64,000 nucleotides of DNA from Lachnospiraceae bacterium AC2028 (GTDB taxonomy: Bacteria; Bacillota; Clostridia; Lachnospirales; Lachnospiraceae), in assembly GCA_000702685.1 (NCBI GenBank), contig JNJD01000006.1:558001-622000 (forward strand), given 5' to 3'. This document shows positions 17,290 to 26,140 of the stretch, piece after piece. The stretch's first letter is position 1; each line of letters begins with the position of its first letter. The notes beneath the pieces were generated by a model. The model was not told where the DNA came from, did not search any database, and worked only from the letters and a program-made list of their open reading frames with translations. A program made the position numbers and the translations under genes.

Positions 17290-18231
17290 TCACCAGCAGA
17301 GAACTTCGTTACCGTCCTCGGTTATAAGTACCATTATCTCCCATTGTGCCGAAGGCATTCCGTCCCTGGTGGAAACCTCCCAGCCGTTGGACTTATCGGT
17401 CACAATGTCTTCTTTTCCCATATTGACCATGGGTTCTATCGTAAAGATCATTCCCGGAACAAGGAGCATCTCGGTTCCTTTTTTCGAGTGGTATCCGACC
17501 CAGGGATCTTCATGGAATTCAAGTCCCACGCCGTGTCCGCCGATCTCCCTTACGACAGTGTATCCGTTATCATAGCAGTAATCGTGAACGGCCTGTCCCA
17601 CATCGCCCAAAAATCCCCAGGGCTTGCAGTATTTAAGGCCTTCATAGCAGGCTTCCCTGGTTATCTTTACGAGCCTCTTCTTCTCCTCGGATATTTCACC
17701 GATGCAGAACATTCTCGATGAATCGGAAAAGAAACCGTTAAGGATCGTGGAGCAGTCGACATTCACGATATCACCGCTCTTTAAGATGACCTTGTCGGAA
17801 GGAAATCCGTGGCACACCTGCTCGTTGACGGATGTGCAGACGCTGTAGGGATATCCCTCATAGTTAAGGGGTGCGGGGATCGCGCCGGCTTCAATGCTCA
17901 TATCGTAGACGATCCTGTCGATCTCGGATGTCGGCATTCCCTCCCGGATCTCTTTTTCGATACGGTCAAGGATCGCGATGTTTATCTTGCAGGATTCCCT
18001 GATCTTTTCGATCTGTTCCGGTGTTTTCAATATGCTGTGGTCGGGCGTGATCTTGCCGGTAAGGGCTATCTTTTTGATCTTATCGTCAAAAGCCGCATGG
18101 CAGGTCTTGTACTTTTTCCCGCTTCCGCACCAGCAGGCATCATTTCTGCTGAGATGCTTTACAAGCTCCTCGGAATGCTTTGCCATTTCGGGGCAGAGAA
18201 AAGCATCATGGTTTTTCTTGGTGTTAGACAT
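17290..18231 (-). CDS. map: Methionine aminopeptidase with N-terminal SEC-C zinc motif
   Basis: A 313-residue type I methionine aminopeptidase that removes the initiator Met from new proteins. Residues 33-45 form a SEC-C motif (CWCGSGKKYKTCH) that normally binds zinc and may contact the ribosome. The pita-bread catalytic domain follows, with metal ligands in VNVDCS, GFFSDSSRMF, GGHGVGLEFHEDP, FTIEPMV and WEIMVLITEDG. The AGGAG site lies 6 bases before the ATG. It is divergent from nrdG. Confidence 0.93.
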   Translation of the reverse strand: MSNTKKNHDAFLCPEMAKHSEELVKHLSRNDACWCGSGKKYKTCHAAFDDKIKKIALTGKITPDHSILKTPEQIEKIRESCKINIAILDRIEKEIREGMPTSEIDRIVYDMSIEAGAIPAPLNYEGYPYSVCTSVNEQVCHGFPSDKVILKSGDIVNVDCSTILNGFFSDSSRMFCIGEISEEKKRLVKITREACYEGLKYCKPWGFLGDVGQAVHDYCYDNGYTVVREIGGHGVGLEFHEDPWVGYHSKKGTEMLLVPGMIFTIEPMVNMGKEDIVTDKSNGWEVSTRDGMPSAQWEIMVLITEDGNEVLCW

Positions 18232-18397
18232 AACTATCTCCTTTACAAAACCGTAATATTATAGCATATTTCGGGGAAAAATGCTTGCTGCGTTTATCTC
18301 ATTCGCCCTTGAAAAAACGTCTCCACTCTCCTATAGTTATATCTGTATCGCAGTTTAAGATATCAGCGGAAAAAAACGCGAAATCAGGAGAAAAGAC

Positions 18398-18928
18398 ATG
18401 TATTACGGCATGATCAAGAAATACGACGTCGCGGACGGCCCCGGCGTAAGAGTTTCGCTCTTCGTGAGCGGATGCCGTCATCTGTGCGAAGGCTGCTTTA
18501 ACGCGCAGACACGCGATTTCAAATACGGAGAGGTCTATACCGCCGAAGTCGAGCAATCGCTCATCGATGCCATGGCTCCCGACTATATATCGGGCTTTAC
18601 ATTCCTCGGCGGAGAACCTATGGAACCCGAAAACAGGCCTTTTGTGTTCTCGCTTGCCAAAAAGCTCCGCGACAAATACCCGGAAAAGACCATATGGCTC
18701 TACAGCGGATATACCTACGAGACGGATATTCTGGAATGGGCGAAGACGGATGAGGTGGTCCGCAATCTCCTTCCTCTTCTGGATGTGATCGTGGACGGCG
18801 AATTCCACATAAAGGAAAAGAGCCTGATGCTCAAATTCCGCGGAAGTTCAAACCAGAGGCTCATAGATGTAAAGAGATCTCTCGAAGAAGGCAAGACCGT
18901 TCTGTGCGATGAAGATAATCTGAGATAA
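18398..18928 (+). CDS. nrdG: Anaerobic ribonucleotide reductase-activating protein
   Basis: A 176-residue radical SAM activase that installs the glycyl radical on NrdD in anaerobes. The iron-sulfur motif CxxxCxxC is at C26, C30 and C33 (GCRHLCEGCFN), preceded by VADGPGVRVSLFVSGC. The SAM-binding GGEPM follows near residue 71. AGGAG lies 7 bases before the ATG. The usual partner nrdD is not in this window, so nrdG is a solitary gene here. A shared terminator with the convergent gene follows. Confidence 0.92.
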   Translation: MYYGMIKKYDVADGPGVRVSLFVSGCRHLCEGCFNAQTRDFKYGEVYTAEVEQSLIDAMAPDYISGFTFLGGEPMEPENRPFVFSLAKKLRDKYPEKTIWLYSGYTYETDILEWAKTDEVVRNLLPLLDVIVDGEFHIKEKSLMLKFRGSSNQRLIDVKRSLEEGKTVLCDEDNLR

Positions 18929-18992
18929 AAAAATGCGGGAAGGTTCTCATATTCCAAACCGGAATGAAGAAACCTTCCCGCCTTATTTTTTT
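18927..18992. terminator. Bidirectional terminator between nrdG and the 12-residue-repeat gene
   Basis: The 11-bp stem GCGGGAAGGTT (18935-18945) pairs with AACCTTCCCGC (18971-18981). A-rich sequence precedes it and T-rich sequence follows, so it can work on both strands for the two convergent genes. Confidence 0.85.
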
Positions 18993-18995
18993 GCT

Positions 18996-19454
18996 TTAGA
19001 AAAATCCGAATTTGTCGAGCTTGGCAAGTGCTGACTGGATATCATCCATTGTCTGGTTTATCTTCTCGATATCAAGCTGGCTGAGCTGCTCGGTTATCTC
19101 ATCCAGATCGAGCTGGCCGAGCGTTTCATTGATCTGATCCAGATCGAGCGATTCGATCGTATTCTTGATCTCCTGAAGATCGAGTTCGTTGAGCCGGGTC
19201 GAAAGTGCATCCCAGTCAACCGCGTTTATCGCCTCGGACGTATTATGGATATCCTCCGCAAGCTGCGGAAGATCCGCTTTCTTTAGTTCCTTGACGACCT
19301 CAAACGTCGTCTCGATATCCTTTTTGTAATCCGACAATATCCTGACGCCCTGCAGCATCACGACAATAAGCGCCAGAAACATGACCAGTATGAGGATACA
19401 CAGAGTCTGTGTGGCCCGCAGGGATTTCTGAAGTTTCTTGATCTCGTTTTCCAT
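18996..19454 (-). CDS. Small membrane protein with five 12-residue repeats
   Basis: A 152-residue protein with no family I can name. A coiled-coil start (residues 1-15) leads into one membrane helix (about 16-36). Residues 79-138 then hold five tandem 12-residue units starting VDWDAL, LDLQEI, LDLDQI, LDLDEI and LDIEKI, with Leu/Ile at positions 1, 3, 6 and 10. The repeat predicts a regular helical or solenoid rod outside or inside the membrane. AGGAGG precedes the ATG. It lies 18 bases after the DnaJ-protein gene and is likely its operon partner. Confidence 0.75.
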   Translation of the reverse strand: MENEIKKLQKSLRATQTLCILILVMFLALIVVMLQGVRILSDYKKDIETTFEVVKELKKADLPQLAEDIHNTSEAINAVDWDALSTRLNELDLQEIKNTIESLDLDQINETLGQLDLDEITEQLSQLDIEKINQTMDDIQSALAKLDKFGFF

Positions 19455-19472
19455 GTCATCCTCCTTTTCTCA

Positions 19473-20198
19473 TCAGCATCCGAGACAGCTTGCGCAAAGG
19501 AACAGATTTATGCATGTATTGCAGCAACCGACGGCATTGGAATTGCCGTATCCGTATGTGTTCCTTCTGTCATTATACCATCCCGTATAGCTTGCCGCAC
19601 CGTCTCTTGTGCTTCTCGTAAAAGGCCCGCCGGTAAGGTAATCGTAGAGGACCGAATACTCAGAATTGGACGGCTCCATGGACGTTGCCGCTCTCGAGTG
19701 GTATATGGCCTGGGTTCTGTTGCCGACCCTTTCGTAGGTAATGGCACTGTAGTAATACCATCTTGCATTTCTCTGTGAAGGATCGATCGCATCGAGAAGA
19801 TTTCTCGCTTCCCGGAGCATTCCGTTTGCAATGAAATTGGCGACGGCTTCAAGCTGCACATCCGTCTCGCCGTAGCTTGCCGAAGTATCCCTCCTGAAAC
19901 CGCTGTAGGATGTGCCTCCGGCACCGTATCCCTGATAGCTTCTTCCGTAGGATGAACCCGAAGAAGAACCTGCGGATGAAGAGTTCCTGTAAACCCTCGG
20001 ATCCACTTTTCCGTCGATTATATTTTCATATGCGGTCTGGACTTCCTTGAACTTCTCTTCGGCCGCCTTCTTCTCGGATTCGGATTTGTTCATGTTGGAA
20101 TCCGGATGATAGAGCCTGCTGAGCTTTCTGTATGCTTTTTTTATCTCATCCTCGGAGGCTGTGGGAGCGACTCCGAGGACCCTGTACGGATCCGTCAT
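19473..20198 (-). CDS. DnaJ-domain protein with cysteine-rich tail
   Basis: A 241-residue protein with an N-terminal J domain (1-65; HPD at 31-33, [11 protein letters not shown]) able to stimulate a DnaK-type ATPase. A Gly/Ser/Tyr-rich linker (about 70-110) follows, then a TPR-like helical stretch ([35 protein letters not shown]). The C-terminus is cysteine-rich ([17 protein letters not shown]). It lacks the zinc and substrate domains of classical DnaJ, so it is a specialised J protein. Its start overlaps the stop of the DUF5685 gene by 4 bases, which suggests tight coupling. Confidence 0.85.
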   Translation of the reverse strand: MTDPYRVLGVAPTASEDEIKKAYRKLSRLYHPDSNMNKSESEKKAAEEKFKEVQTAYENIIDGKVDPRVYRNSSSAGSSSGSSYGRSYQGYGAGGTSYSGFRRDTSASYGETDVQLEAVANFIANGMLREARNLLDAIDPSQRNARWYYYSAITYERVGNRTQAIYHSRAATSMEPSNSEYSVLYDYLTGGPFTRSTRDGAASYTGWYNDRRNTYGYGNSNAVGCCNTCINLFLCASCLGC

Positions 20199-21058
20199 TT
20201 ATCTGCTCCTTCTTTTTCAGTCTCGTCAGCCGCGACAGCTTTACGCTTTCCGGCAGCAATGTTGAATCTTATCCATATGCCGGAATAAAGGATATTCCGG
20301 AGTATATCCGCGTTTTCTATGAGAGGCATCTTCTCAAAAGCGATGCACGCCTCCTGAAGATGCACGGTTATCATTTCCCTTGCGGTATTTTCAAAATCAC
20401 TCTTTTCGTAAATGTCGATAAAAGGATTGTATCTTCCCTTTTTAACGTCCCTGTAAACATCCTCATACGCATCCATCAGATATACGGCGCGTCCGAGATG
20501 ATCTCCGAAAGGTCTCAGATACTTCTCCCATTCGTCCTGTCTGTAAGCATATACTTCGGCCATGCATCTGCCGAACTGAAACGCCATTTCCTCGGGGTCG
20601 TACTTGCCTTTTCTTTCGAGATCGTCTATCGCGGCTATCGCGTCGGAGATGACATTTATCTTGCTCTCGTAAAGGCTTTTGATCTTCTTCGTCTTGCCGT
20701 CCAGGATCGATGCGAGCATTTTTGCGGACAGCCTGCGGTCGTCATTCCAGTCGTCCCTGCACTTGAACATTGCCATGAGAACATTCATATCGGCGGCATA
20801 ATCCGTTGCGGGATTGATCCTTACAACATGCTTTACGCCGGGATGCACAATGCATTTTCGGTCGGATATCTCATCCTTCATATCATACAGATCGCATAAA
20901 AGAGTACATAAAAAAGCACCGTCGTAAGAAAGCGTGAACTCACCCGTGAGCCCGTATTTTTTCTTAAGAACGGCGCAAAGACCACAGTAGTATGAATGAT
21001 ACAGATCATACTCTTTGAATTTCATTTCAGGTTTATTTACCGTAGTATATCCAAACAT
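20195..21058 (-). CDS. DUF5685-family protein
   Basis: A 287-residue, mostly helical protein matching the DUF5685 family by its start ([26 protein letters not shown]). It has several Cys (25, 28, 51, 55, 69, 100, 165). Two acidic motifs stand out: DDWNDD at 102-107, and [17 protein letters not shown] at 196-212. Together they recall the paired Asp motifs of head-to-head isoprenyl synthases, although the spacing is short. There is no signal peptide. It is the first gene of a set with a DnaJ protein and a repeat protein. Its function is unknown. Confidence 0.75.
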   Translation of the reverse strand: MFGYTTVNKPEMKFKEYDLYHSYYCGLCAVLKKKYGLTGEFTLSYDGAFLCTLLCDLYDMKDEISDRKCIVHPGVKHVVRINPATDYAADMNVLMAMFKCRDDWNDDRRLSAKMLASILDGKTKKIKSLYESKINVISDAIAAIDDLERKGKYDPEEMAFQFGRCMAEVYAYRQDEWEKYLRPFGDHLGRAVYLMDAYEDVYRDVKKGRYNPFIDIYEKSDFENTAREMITVHLQEACIAFEKMPLIENADILRNILYSGIWIRFNIAAGKRKAVAADETEKEGADK

Positions 21059-21104
21059 AGGCAGATCCTTTTATGATCCGGCAGGATACCGGTTCCTCAT
21101 CTGA

Positions 21105-21143
21105 TAAAAAACGGGTCCGTTCTTATGACAAACGGACCCGTCT
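21105..21143 (-). terminator. Terminator of pnp
   Basis: The arms ACGGGTCCGTT (21111-21121) and AACGGACCCGT (21131-21141) form an 11-bp stem. On the minus strand it is followed by TTTTTT, directly after the pnp stop. Confidence 0.9.
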
Positions 21144-21159
21144 GAGTTCAAACAGCTTA

Positions 21160-23250
21160 TCAGTTCTGAGCTACATCCTTCATTGAGAAGCTGATACGTC
21201 CCATCTTGTCCTTGCCCAGGCACTTAACGGTAACGATGTCTCCGAGGGTCAGATAATCCTCGACATGCTCAACTCTCTCCTTGGCGATCTTGGAAATGTG
21301 TACCATTCCCTCCTTGCCGGGAGCGAACTCAACAAATGCTCCGAACTCTTTGATGGAAACAACCTTTCCCTTGAAAACCTGTCCCTCTTCGAACTCGGTG
21401 GTAATGATCTTGACCATATCGATGGCCTTGTCCATTCCCTCTTTGTCGGTTCCGCAGATATCAACTCTTCCGCTCTCATCGATGTCGATCTTGACACCGG
21501 TACGTGCGATGATCTCGTTGATGGTCTTACCGCGCTGGCCGACAACATCGCCGATCTTCTCGGGATCGATATTGATGGAAACGATCTTGGGAGCATACTT
21601 GCCGACCTCGGCTCTGGGAGCTGCGATAGCGGGCTTCATGCAGGTATCCATGATGAAGAGTCTTGCATCACGGCATCTTGCGATAGCACCCTCAACGATA
21701 GGTCTGGTAAGTCCGTGGATCTTGATGTCCATCTGGATGGCGGTGATTCCGTCGGTGGTACCGGTTACCTTGAAGTCCATGTCTCCGAAGAAGTCCTCGA
21801 GACCCTGGATATCGGTAAGGAGTACGAAATCGTCATCGGTCTCACCGGTAACAAGTCCGCATGAGATACCTGCTACCATCTTCTTGATGGGAACACCTGC
21901 TGCCATAAGGGACATGCAGGATGCGCAGGTGGAAGCCATTGAAGTGGATCCGTTGGACTCGAAGGTCTCGGATACGCATCTGATGGCATAAGGGAACTCC
22001 TCAGGGCTGGGAAGAACGGGAAGAAGGGCACGCTCTGCAAGAGCACCGTGTCCGATCTCACGACGTCCGGGACCGCGGCTTACCTTGGTCTCGCCAACCG
22101 AATATGAGGGGAAATTGTACTGATGGATATATCTCTTCTCGGTAACGTAAGGATCAAGTCCCTCAACTCTCTGTGCCTCGGAAAGAGGTGCAAGAGTGGT
22201 AACGTCACAGATCTGGGTCTGTCCTCTGGTGAACATAGCGGAACCGTGAACTCTGGGAATGATATCCACTTCTGCGGAAAGAGGTCTGATCTGGGTGATC
22301 TCACGGCCGTCGGGACGCTTGTGATCCTTGAGGATCATCTTTCTGACGGTCTTCTTCTCGTACTGATAAACAGCCTCTCCGAGAACTGCGAGGTATTCCT
22401 CGTTATCTGCGAATGCTTCCTTGAGACGCTCGGTGATCTCGGCGATGTTGCCCTCTCTGGTCTGCTTGTCATCGGTGAAGACAGCGGTCTCCATCTCAGC
22501 GGGAGGAACGATCTCCTTCATCTTCTCGAACATCTCTGCGGGGATAGCGCATGAAGTGTACTCATGCTTCTTCTTGCCGCACTCTGCAACAATCTTGTCG
22601 ATGAACTGGATGATGGTCTGGTTAACATCATGAGCCTTGTAGATAGCCTCGAGCATACGGGCCTCGGGGATCTCATTGGCGCCTGCCTCGATCATGATGA
22701 CCTTCTGGCGGGTAGATGCAACGGTAAGCTTAAGGTCGCCCTTGTCCCAGATCTCCTGACCGGGGTTGATGATAAGCTCTCCGTCCTTCATTCCTACCTG
22801 GGTCATAGCACAGGGACCGTCGAAAGGAATGTCGGAGATGCAGGTTGAGATTGCTGCACCGAGCATTGCGACAAGCTCGGGTCTGCACTCGGGATCAACG
22901 CTCATGACCATGCAGTCAAGAGTTACATCGTTGCGGTAATCCTTGGGGAAAAGAGGTCTCATGGGGCGGTCGATTACACGGCTGGTAAGAACCGCATTCT
23001 CGCTTGCCTTTCCCTCACGCTTATTGAAACCTCCGGGAAGTTTTCCTACTGCGTAGAATTTCTCTTCGTACTCAACCGAAAGGGGGAAGAAATCGATTCC
23101 GTCCCTGGGAGCACTTGAAGCCGTTGCGGTAGCAAGAACGGTGGTATCACCGTAATGCATGAGCGCACAGCCGTTTGCCTGCTTACCTACTCTGTCGATA
23201 TCGACTACAAGCTTTTTGCCGGCAAGGTCCATTTCATACTTCTTGTACAT
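21160..23250 (-). CDS. pnp: Polyribonucleotide nucleotidyltransferase (PNPase)
   Basis: A 696-residue phosphorolytic 3'-5' exoribonuclease. Two RNase PH-like domains are visible, the second containing EVDIIPRVHGSAMFTRGQTQ and RREIGHGALAERAL with the catalytic FGDMDFKVTGT Asp pair. They are followed by a KH domain (VGQRGKTINEII) and an S1 domain (FKGKVVSIKEFGAFVEF). AGGAGG lies just before the ATG. It is downstream of rpsO on the same strand, as in many bacteria, with a long imperfect stem-loop in the 212-base gap (23279-23367) that may control its expression. Confidence 0.97.
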   Translation of the reverse strand: MYKKYEMDLAGKKLVVDIDRVGKQANGCALMHYGDTTVLATATASSAPRDGIDFFPLSVEYEEKFYAVGKLPGGFNKREGKASENAVLTSRVIDRPMRPLFPKDYRNDVTLDCMVMSVDPECRPELVAMLGAAISTCISDIPFDGPCAMTQVGMKDGELIINPGQEIWDKGDLKLTVASTRQKVIMIEAGANEIPEARMLEAIYKAHDVNQTIIQFIDKIVAECGKKKHEYTSCAIPAEMFEKMKEIVPPAEMETAVFTDDKQTREGNIAEITERLKEAFADNEEYLAVLGEAVYQYEKKTVRKMILKDHKRPDGREITQIRPLSAEVDIIPRVHGSAMFTRGQTQICDVTTLAPLSEAQRVEGLDPYVTEKRYIHQYNFPSYSVGETKVSRGPGRREIGHGALAERALLPVLPSPEEFPYAIRCVSETFESNGSTSMASTCASCMSLMAAGVPIKKMVAGISCGLVTGETDDDFVLLTDIQGLEDFFGDMDFKVTGTTDGITAIQMDIKIHGLTRPIVEGAIARCRDARLFIMDTCMKPAIAAPRAEVGKYAPKIVSINIDPEKIGDVVGQRGKTINEIIARTGVKIDIDESGRVDICGTDKEGMDKAIDMVKIITTEFEEGQVFKGKVVSIKEFGAFVEFAPGKEGMVHISKIAKERVEHVEDYLTLGDIVTVKCLGKDKMGRISFSMKDVAQN

Positions 23251-23278
23251 AGATGCCTCCTTATAAAAAATATTTTAT

Positions 23279-23367
23279 GGAACAGAGGGCACCGAAACTA
23301 CTGAAAAATAGGTGAATAGCACGTTATTCATTTACTTTTCAGTGGTCTCGGGGTAGCACTCTGTTCC
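23279..23367 (-). promoter_or_regulatory. Long imperfect stem-loop between rpsO and pnp
   Basis: An 89-base inverted repeat. The outer arms GGAACAGAG and CTCTGTTCC (23279-23287 with 23359-23367), the middle arms ACTGAAAA and TTTTCAGT (23300-23307 with 23336-23343) and the inner arms GAATA and TATTC (23314-23318 with 23325-23329) are collinear, so the RNA folds into one long broken hairpin. Its base lies 28 bases before the pnp start. In E. coli an RNase III-cut stem-loop at the same place mediates PNPase autocontrol; similarity of position is seen, similarity of mechanism is inferred. Confidence 0.65.
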
Positions 23368-23462
23368 TTGCATAACAAGTCCGGTGCAGGGAAAAAACTA
23401 TCATCCCTTAAATGCAGTAAGAGAGGCGTATGCAAAAGCACCGCCTCCCGCCAGATACTGTA

Positions 23463-23729
23463 TTATTTACGAAGTCCGAGCTTTTCGATGAGAGCACGGT
23501 ATCTGTTGATATCCTTGCTTGCGAGATAATCGAGAAGTCCGCGTCTCTGACCGATCATCTTGAGCATTCCGCGGCGTGAGTGGTTATCCTTGGGATTAGC
23601 CTTAAGGTGCTCGGTGAGCTCATTGATACGTGCGGTGAGAACCGCAACCTGTACCTCGGGTGAACCGGTATCCCCGGGTGTGCGGGCATACTCGTTCATG
23701 ATAGCTGTTTTCTTTTCCTTACTGATCAT
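23463..23729 (-). CDS. rpsO: 30S ribosomal protein S15
   Basis: An 88-residue S15 (usual length 88-89). The conserved [33 protein letters not shown] and RRGLLDYL segments are intact. The ATG at 23729 is chosen because GGAGG lies 8 bases before it; the ATG five codons upstream overlaps that site. It precedes pnp. A GC-rich structured leader lies upstream and may serve S15 autocontrol. Confidence 0.95.
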   Translation of the reverse strand: MISKEKKTAIMNEYARTPGDTGSPEVQVAVLTARINELTEHLKANPKDNHSRRGMLKMIGQRRGLLDYLASKDINRYRALIEKLGLRK

Positions 23730-23759
23730 TACTTTTTCCTCCATTTGGATATTTATTGT

Positions 23760-23832
23760 TTCCCGCGCTTCACCAATAGCCGGGCCCGGGTGGAGTGATC
23801 CGCTGGGCTAAGCCACGGTAAGACCGCGCGCA
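23760..23832 (-). promoter_or_regulatory. Structured rpsO leader, candidate S15 autoregulatory RNA
   Basis: The minus-strand transcript can pair CGCGC with GCGCG at the outer ends, CTTACC with GGTGAAG (one bulge) next, and TAGCC with GGCTA inside, giving an extended stem with internal loops. It ends about 30 bases before the rpsO start. Autogenous S15 leaders of various unrelated shapes are known in other bacteria, including Geobacillus; the fit here is inferred from position and pairing only. Confidence 0.45.
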
Positions 23833-23838
23833 AAGAAC

Positions 23839-23873
23839 ATATTACCATCATTTTCCTTAAAAAACAAGGAAAA
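23839..23873 (-). promoter_or_regulatory. Candidate rpsO promoter
   Basis: On the minus strand TTGTTT is followed by a 17-base gap and TAATAT, just upstream of the structured leader. The -35 box is only half consensus and overlaps an AT-rich inverted repeat (TTTTCCTT/AAGGAAAA). Confidence 0.45.
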
Positions 23874-23903
23874 CTTTCATATATAACGGTTACGGTGCAG
23901 TAA

Positions 23904-24653
23904 CTACAGCACCTTTCCCAGAAAGTCCCTGAGCCTGTCGTTCTTAGGGTTGGAGAAGAATTCCGCAGGAGCGTTCTCTTCCAGGAAATCGCCGCCGTCC
24001 AGGAACATTACACGGCTGGCAACCTCTCTTGCAAATCCCATCTCGTGGGTAACGACTACCATCGTCATATGCTCTGCGGCAAGCTCCTTCATGACCTCAA
24101 GGACCTCTCCGACCATCTCGGGATCGAGTGCGGAGGTGGGCTCGTCGAAAAGCATTACCTCAGGCTTCATGCAGAGAGCCCTGACGATCGCGATACGCTG
24201 CTGCTGTCCTCCGGAAAGCTGGAGCGGATAATCGAGTGCCCTGTTTCCGAGTCCGACTCTTTCAAGAAGCTCCATTGCGTATCCCTCGGCCTCTTCCTTA
24301 CTCTTTTTCTGGAGAGTCATGGGGGCCACGGTAAGGTTCTTCAGGATATTCATGTGTGGGAACAGGTTGAACTGCTGGAACACCATTCCCATTTTCTGTC
24401 TGTGAAGATCGATGTCGGTGGACGGATCGCAGATATTGACTCCGTCGAAGATAATCTCTCCGCCCGTAGGCTCATCAAGCCTGTTGAGGCATCTTAAGAA
24501 CGTGGATTTGCCGGAACCCGAAGGTCCTATGACACATACGACATCTCCCTTTGCGATATCCACGGTGATGCCGTTCAATACTTTATGATCACCGAACGAT
24601 TTCTGTAGATTCCTGACACTTATAAGGGGGCTTTGCGAATTATCATTTTTCAT
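23904..24653 (-). CDS. Polar amino acid ABC transporter, ATP-binding protein
   Basis: A 249-residue ATPase of the GlnQ/HisP type that powers amino-acid uptake. Walker A is GPSGSGKST, the Q loop is [10 protein letters not shown], the signature [15 protein letters not shown], Walker [15 protein letters not shown], and the H loop VVTHEMGFA. It overlaps the permease gene by 11 bases and closes a three-gene operon in the order binding protein, permease, ATPase. The substrate is not determined; cystine or a polar amino acid is typical. Confidence 0.93.
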   Translation of the reverse strand: MKNDNSQSPLISVRNLQKSFGDHKVLNGITVDIAKGDVVCVIGPSGSGKSTFLRCLNRLDEPTGGEIIFDGVNICDPSTDIDLHRQKMGMVFQQFNLFPHMNILKNLTVAPMTLQKKSKEEAEGYAMELLERVGLGNRALDYPLQLSGGQQQRIAIVRALCMKPEVMLFDEPTSALDPEMVGEVLEVMKELAAEHMTMVVVTHEMGFAREVASRVMFLDGGDFLEENAPAEFFSNPKNDRLRDFLGKVL

Positions 24654-25335
24654 TCTTCTTAAGCCTCCTTTCTATTGCCCTGACCAGCCTTTCAAGAATA
24701 AGGACCATGACAAGATAGATGAGCGCAACGGCAATAAGGGGCATGAATGCCGAATAGGTGCGGCTCCTTATGATATCTCCGCCCTTGGTCAGATCCTCAA
24801 GAGCAATATAACCCGCAACGGATGTTTCCTTCAGCAGAGTGATGACTTCGTTAAGGAGTGTCGGAATGACATTCTTGATGGCCTGGGGCATGATGATGCG
24901 CGTCATTGTCTGAAGATAAGAAAAGCCCAGGGATCTTCCGGCTTCCATCTGCCCCTTGGGTATGGACTGGATTCCGGCCCTGAAGATCTCCGCCTGATAC
25001 GCACCGGAATTGATACCGAATGCGAGAATGGCGGTAAGTGCCTTGTCTATCCTTACACTTCCGAAAATGACAAAGTAGATTATCATCAGCTGCACTACAA
25101 CGGGAGTGCCACGGATAACGGTAAGATACAGATTGCAGAGAAAATTGGCGATCTTAAGCTTTCCCGTATTGTCGTGGATATTCTTGATCATCGCAATGCA
25201 AAAACCCAGCACGAGTCCGAGCAGTACCGCAAAGAAGGTCAGCTTTAACGTGACGAGCAGGCCGTTTGCAAGATAATGCCAGCGGCCGTCGTCAACGAAA
25301 TTTAAAATAAATTGTGCTTTAAAATCTTCCCACAT
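24643..25335 (-). CDS. Polar amino acid ABC transporter, permease
   Basis: A 230-residue inner-membrane permease of the HisM/GlnP type. Several helices surround the ATPase-coupling EAA loop ([23 protein letters not shown]). The front part has [14 protein letters not shown], which is typical of this family. It starts one base after the binding-protein stop region and overlaps the ATPase gene, so translation is coupled. Confidence 0.93.
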   Translation of the reverse strand: MWEDFKAQFILNFVDDGRWHYLANGLLVTLKLTFFAVLLGLVLGFCIAMIKNIHDNTGKLKIANFLCNLYLTVIRGTPVVVQLMIIYFVIFGSVRIDKALTAILAFGINSGAYQAEIFRAGIQSIPKGQMEAGRSLGFSYLQTMTRIIMPQAIKNVIPTLLNEVITLLKETSVAGYIALEDLTKGGDIIRSRTYSAFMPLIAVALIYLVMVLILERLVRAIERRLKKNEK

Positions 25336-25336
25336 A

Positions 25337-26086
25337 TTACTCTGCCGAAATGTACTTAGCTACGATCGCATCGAGAGTTCCGTCAGCCTTGAGTTCTTCG
25401 AGTGCCTTGTTGATCTGCTCGAGCAAAACGGTGTTGCCCTTCTTTACCGCAATCGCATATTCCTCATCGGCATATGCTTCGTCAAGGATGATGAGACCTT
25501 CATTCTCGGTGATGAAAACCTTGGCGGGCTCATTGTCGATGATGACCGCATCGATCTTGCCCTGGGAAAGTGCCTGAACCGCTTCCATTCCCTTTGCGTA
25601 ACGCTCAATGTGATCGTCTCCGAACTCATCGGTAGCGTAAATGTCTCCGGTGGTTCCCTGCTGAACGCCGATGGTCTTGCCTTCAAGATCCGCAAGAGAA
25701 GTGATGCCGGATCCTTCGGCTACAATGACAACCTGACGTGCGACAGCATAAGTGGTTGAGAAATCAACGTTCTCCATTCTCTCCTCGGTAACGGTCATTC
25801 CGGCCATGCCCATGTCAGCCTTTCCGGAGGTGACCTCGGGAATGATGGCATCGAATGCGATATCCTCGATCTGAAGTTCGCATCCCATCTTCTCTGCGAT
25901 AGCCGCTGCGATCTCGGCATCGATACCTACGATCGCGCTTCCCTCATGATACTCATAAGGAGGGAACTCGGCATTGGTAGCCATGACGAGCACACCTGCC
26001 TGAGCGGTCCCGCTTGCGGTTTTTCCGCATCCGGCAAGACACATTATCATTGCGGCACAAGTGATCAGTGTAATAAGTTTTTTCAT
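25337..26086 (-). CDS. Amino acid ABC transporter, substrate-binding lipoprotein
   Basis: A 249-residue type 3 solute-binding protein. Residues 1-20 are a lipoprotein signal (MKKLITL start, lipobox LAGC with C20), so it is anchored outside the membrane. The mature part starts with VMATNAEFPPYEY and has the family's GIDAEIAAAIAEKMG and GKADMGMAGMTVTEERMENVDFS. It is the first gene of the operon. A small hairpin (TGCCT/AGGCA) lies directly before its GGGAGG site on the mRNA. Confidence 0.93.
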   Translation of the reverse strand: MKKLITLITCAAMIMCLAGCGKTASGTAQAGVLVMATNAEFPPYEYHEGSAIVGIDAEIAAAIAEKMGCELQIEDIAFDAIIPEVTSGKADMGMAGMTVTEERMENVDFSTTYAVARQVVIVAEGSGITSLADLEGKTIGVQQGTTGDIYATDEFGDDHIERYAKGMEAVQALSQGKIDAVIIDNEPAKVFITENEGLIILDEAYADEEYAIAVKKGNTVLLEQINKALEELKADGTLDAIVAKYISAE

Positions 26087-26140
26087 AAAATCCTCCCTGC
26101 CTTTACAGGCATTTTTATATCAGGGGCATTTGCCCCAAGC

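Noticed and set aside
18299-18808. A 169-codon minus-strand frame overlapping nrdG
   Set aside because: nrdG has clear radical SAM motifs and a good start; the opposing frame has none.
26087-26140. GGGGC/GCCCC hairpin between the Na/Pi gene and the binding-protein gene as a terminator or riboswitch
   Set aside because: The gap is only 54 bases, there is no clear T run on the minus strand, and no riboswitch core fits in the space.
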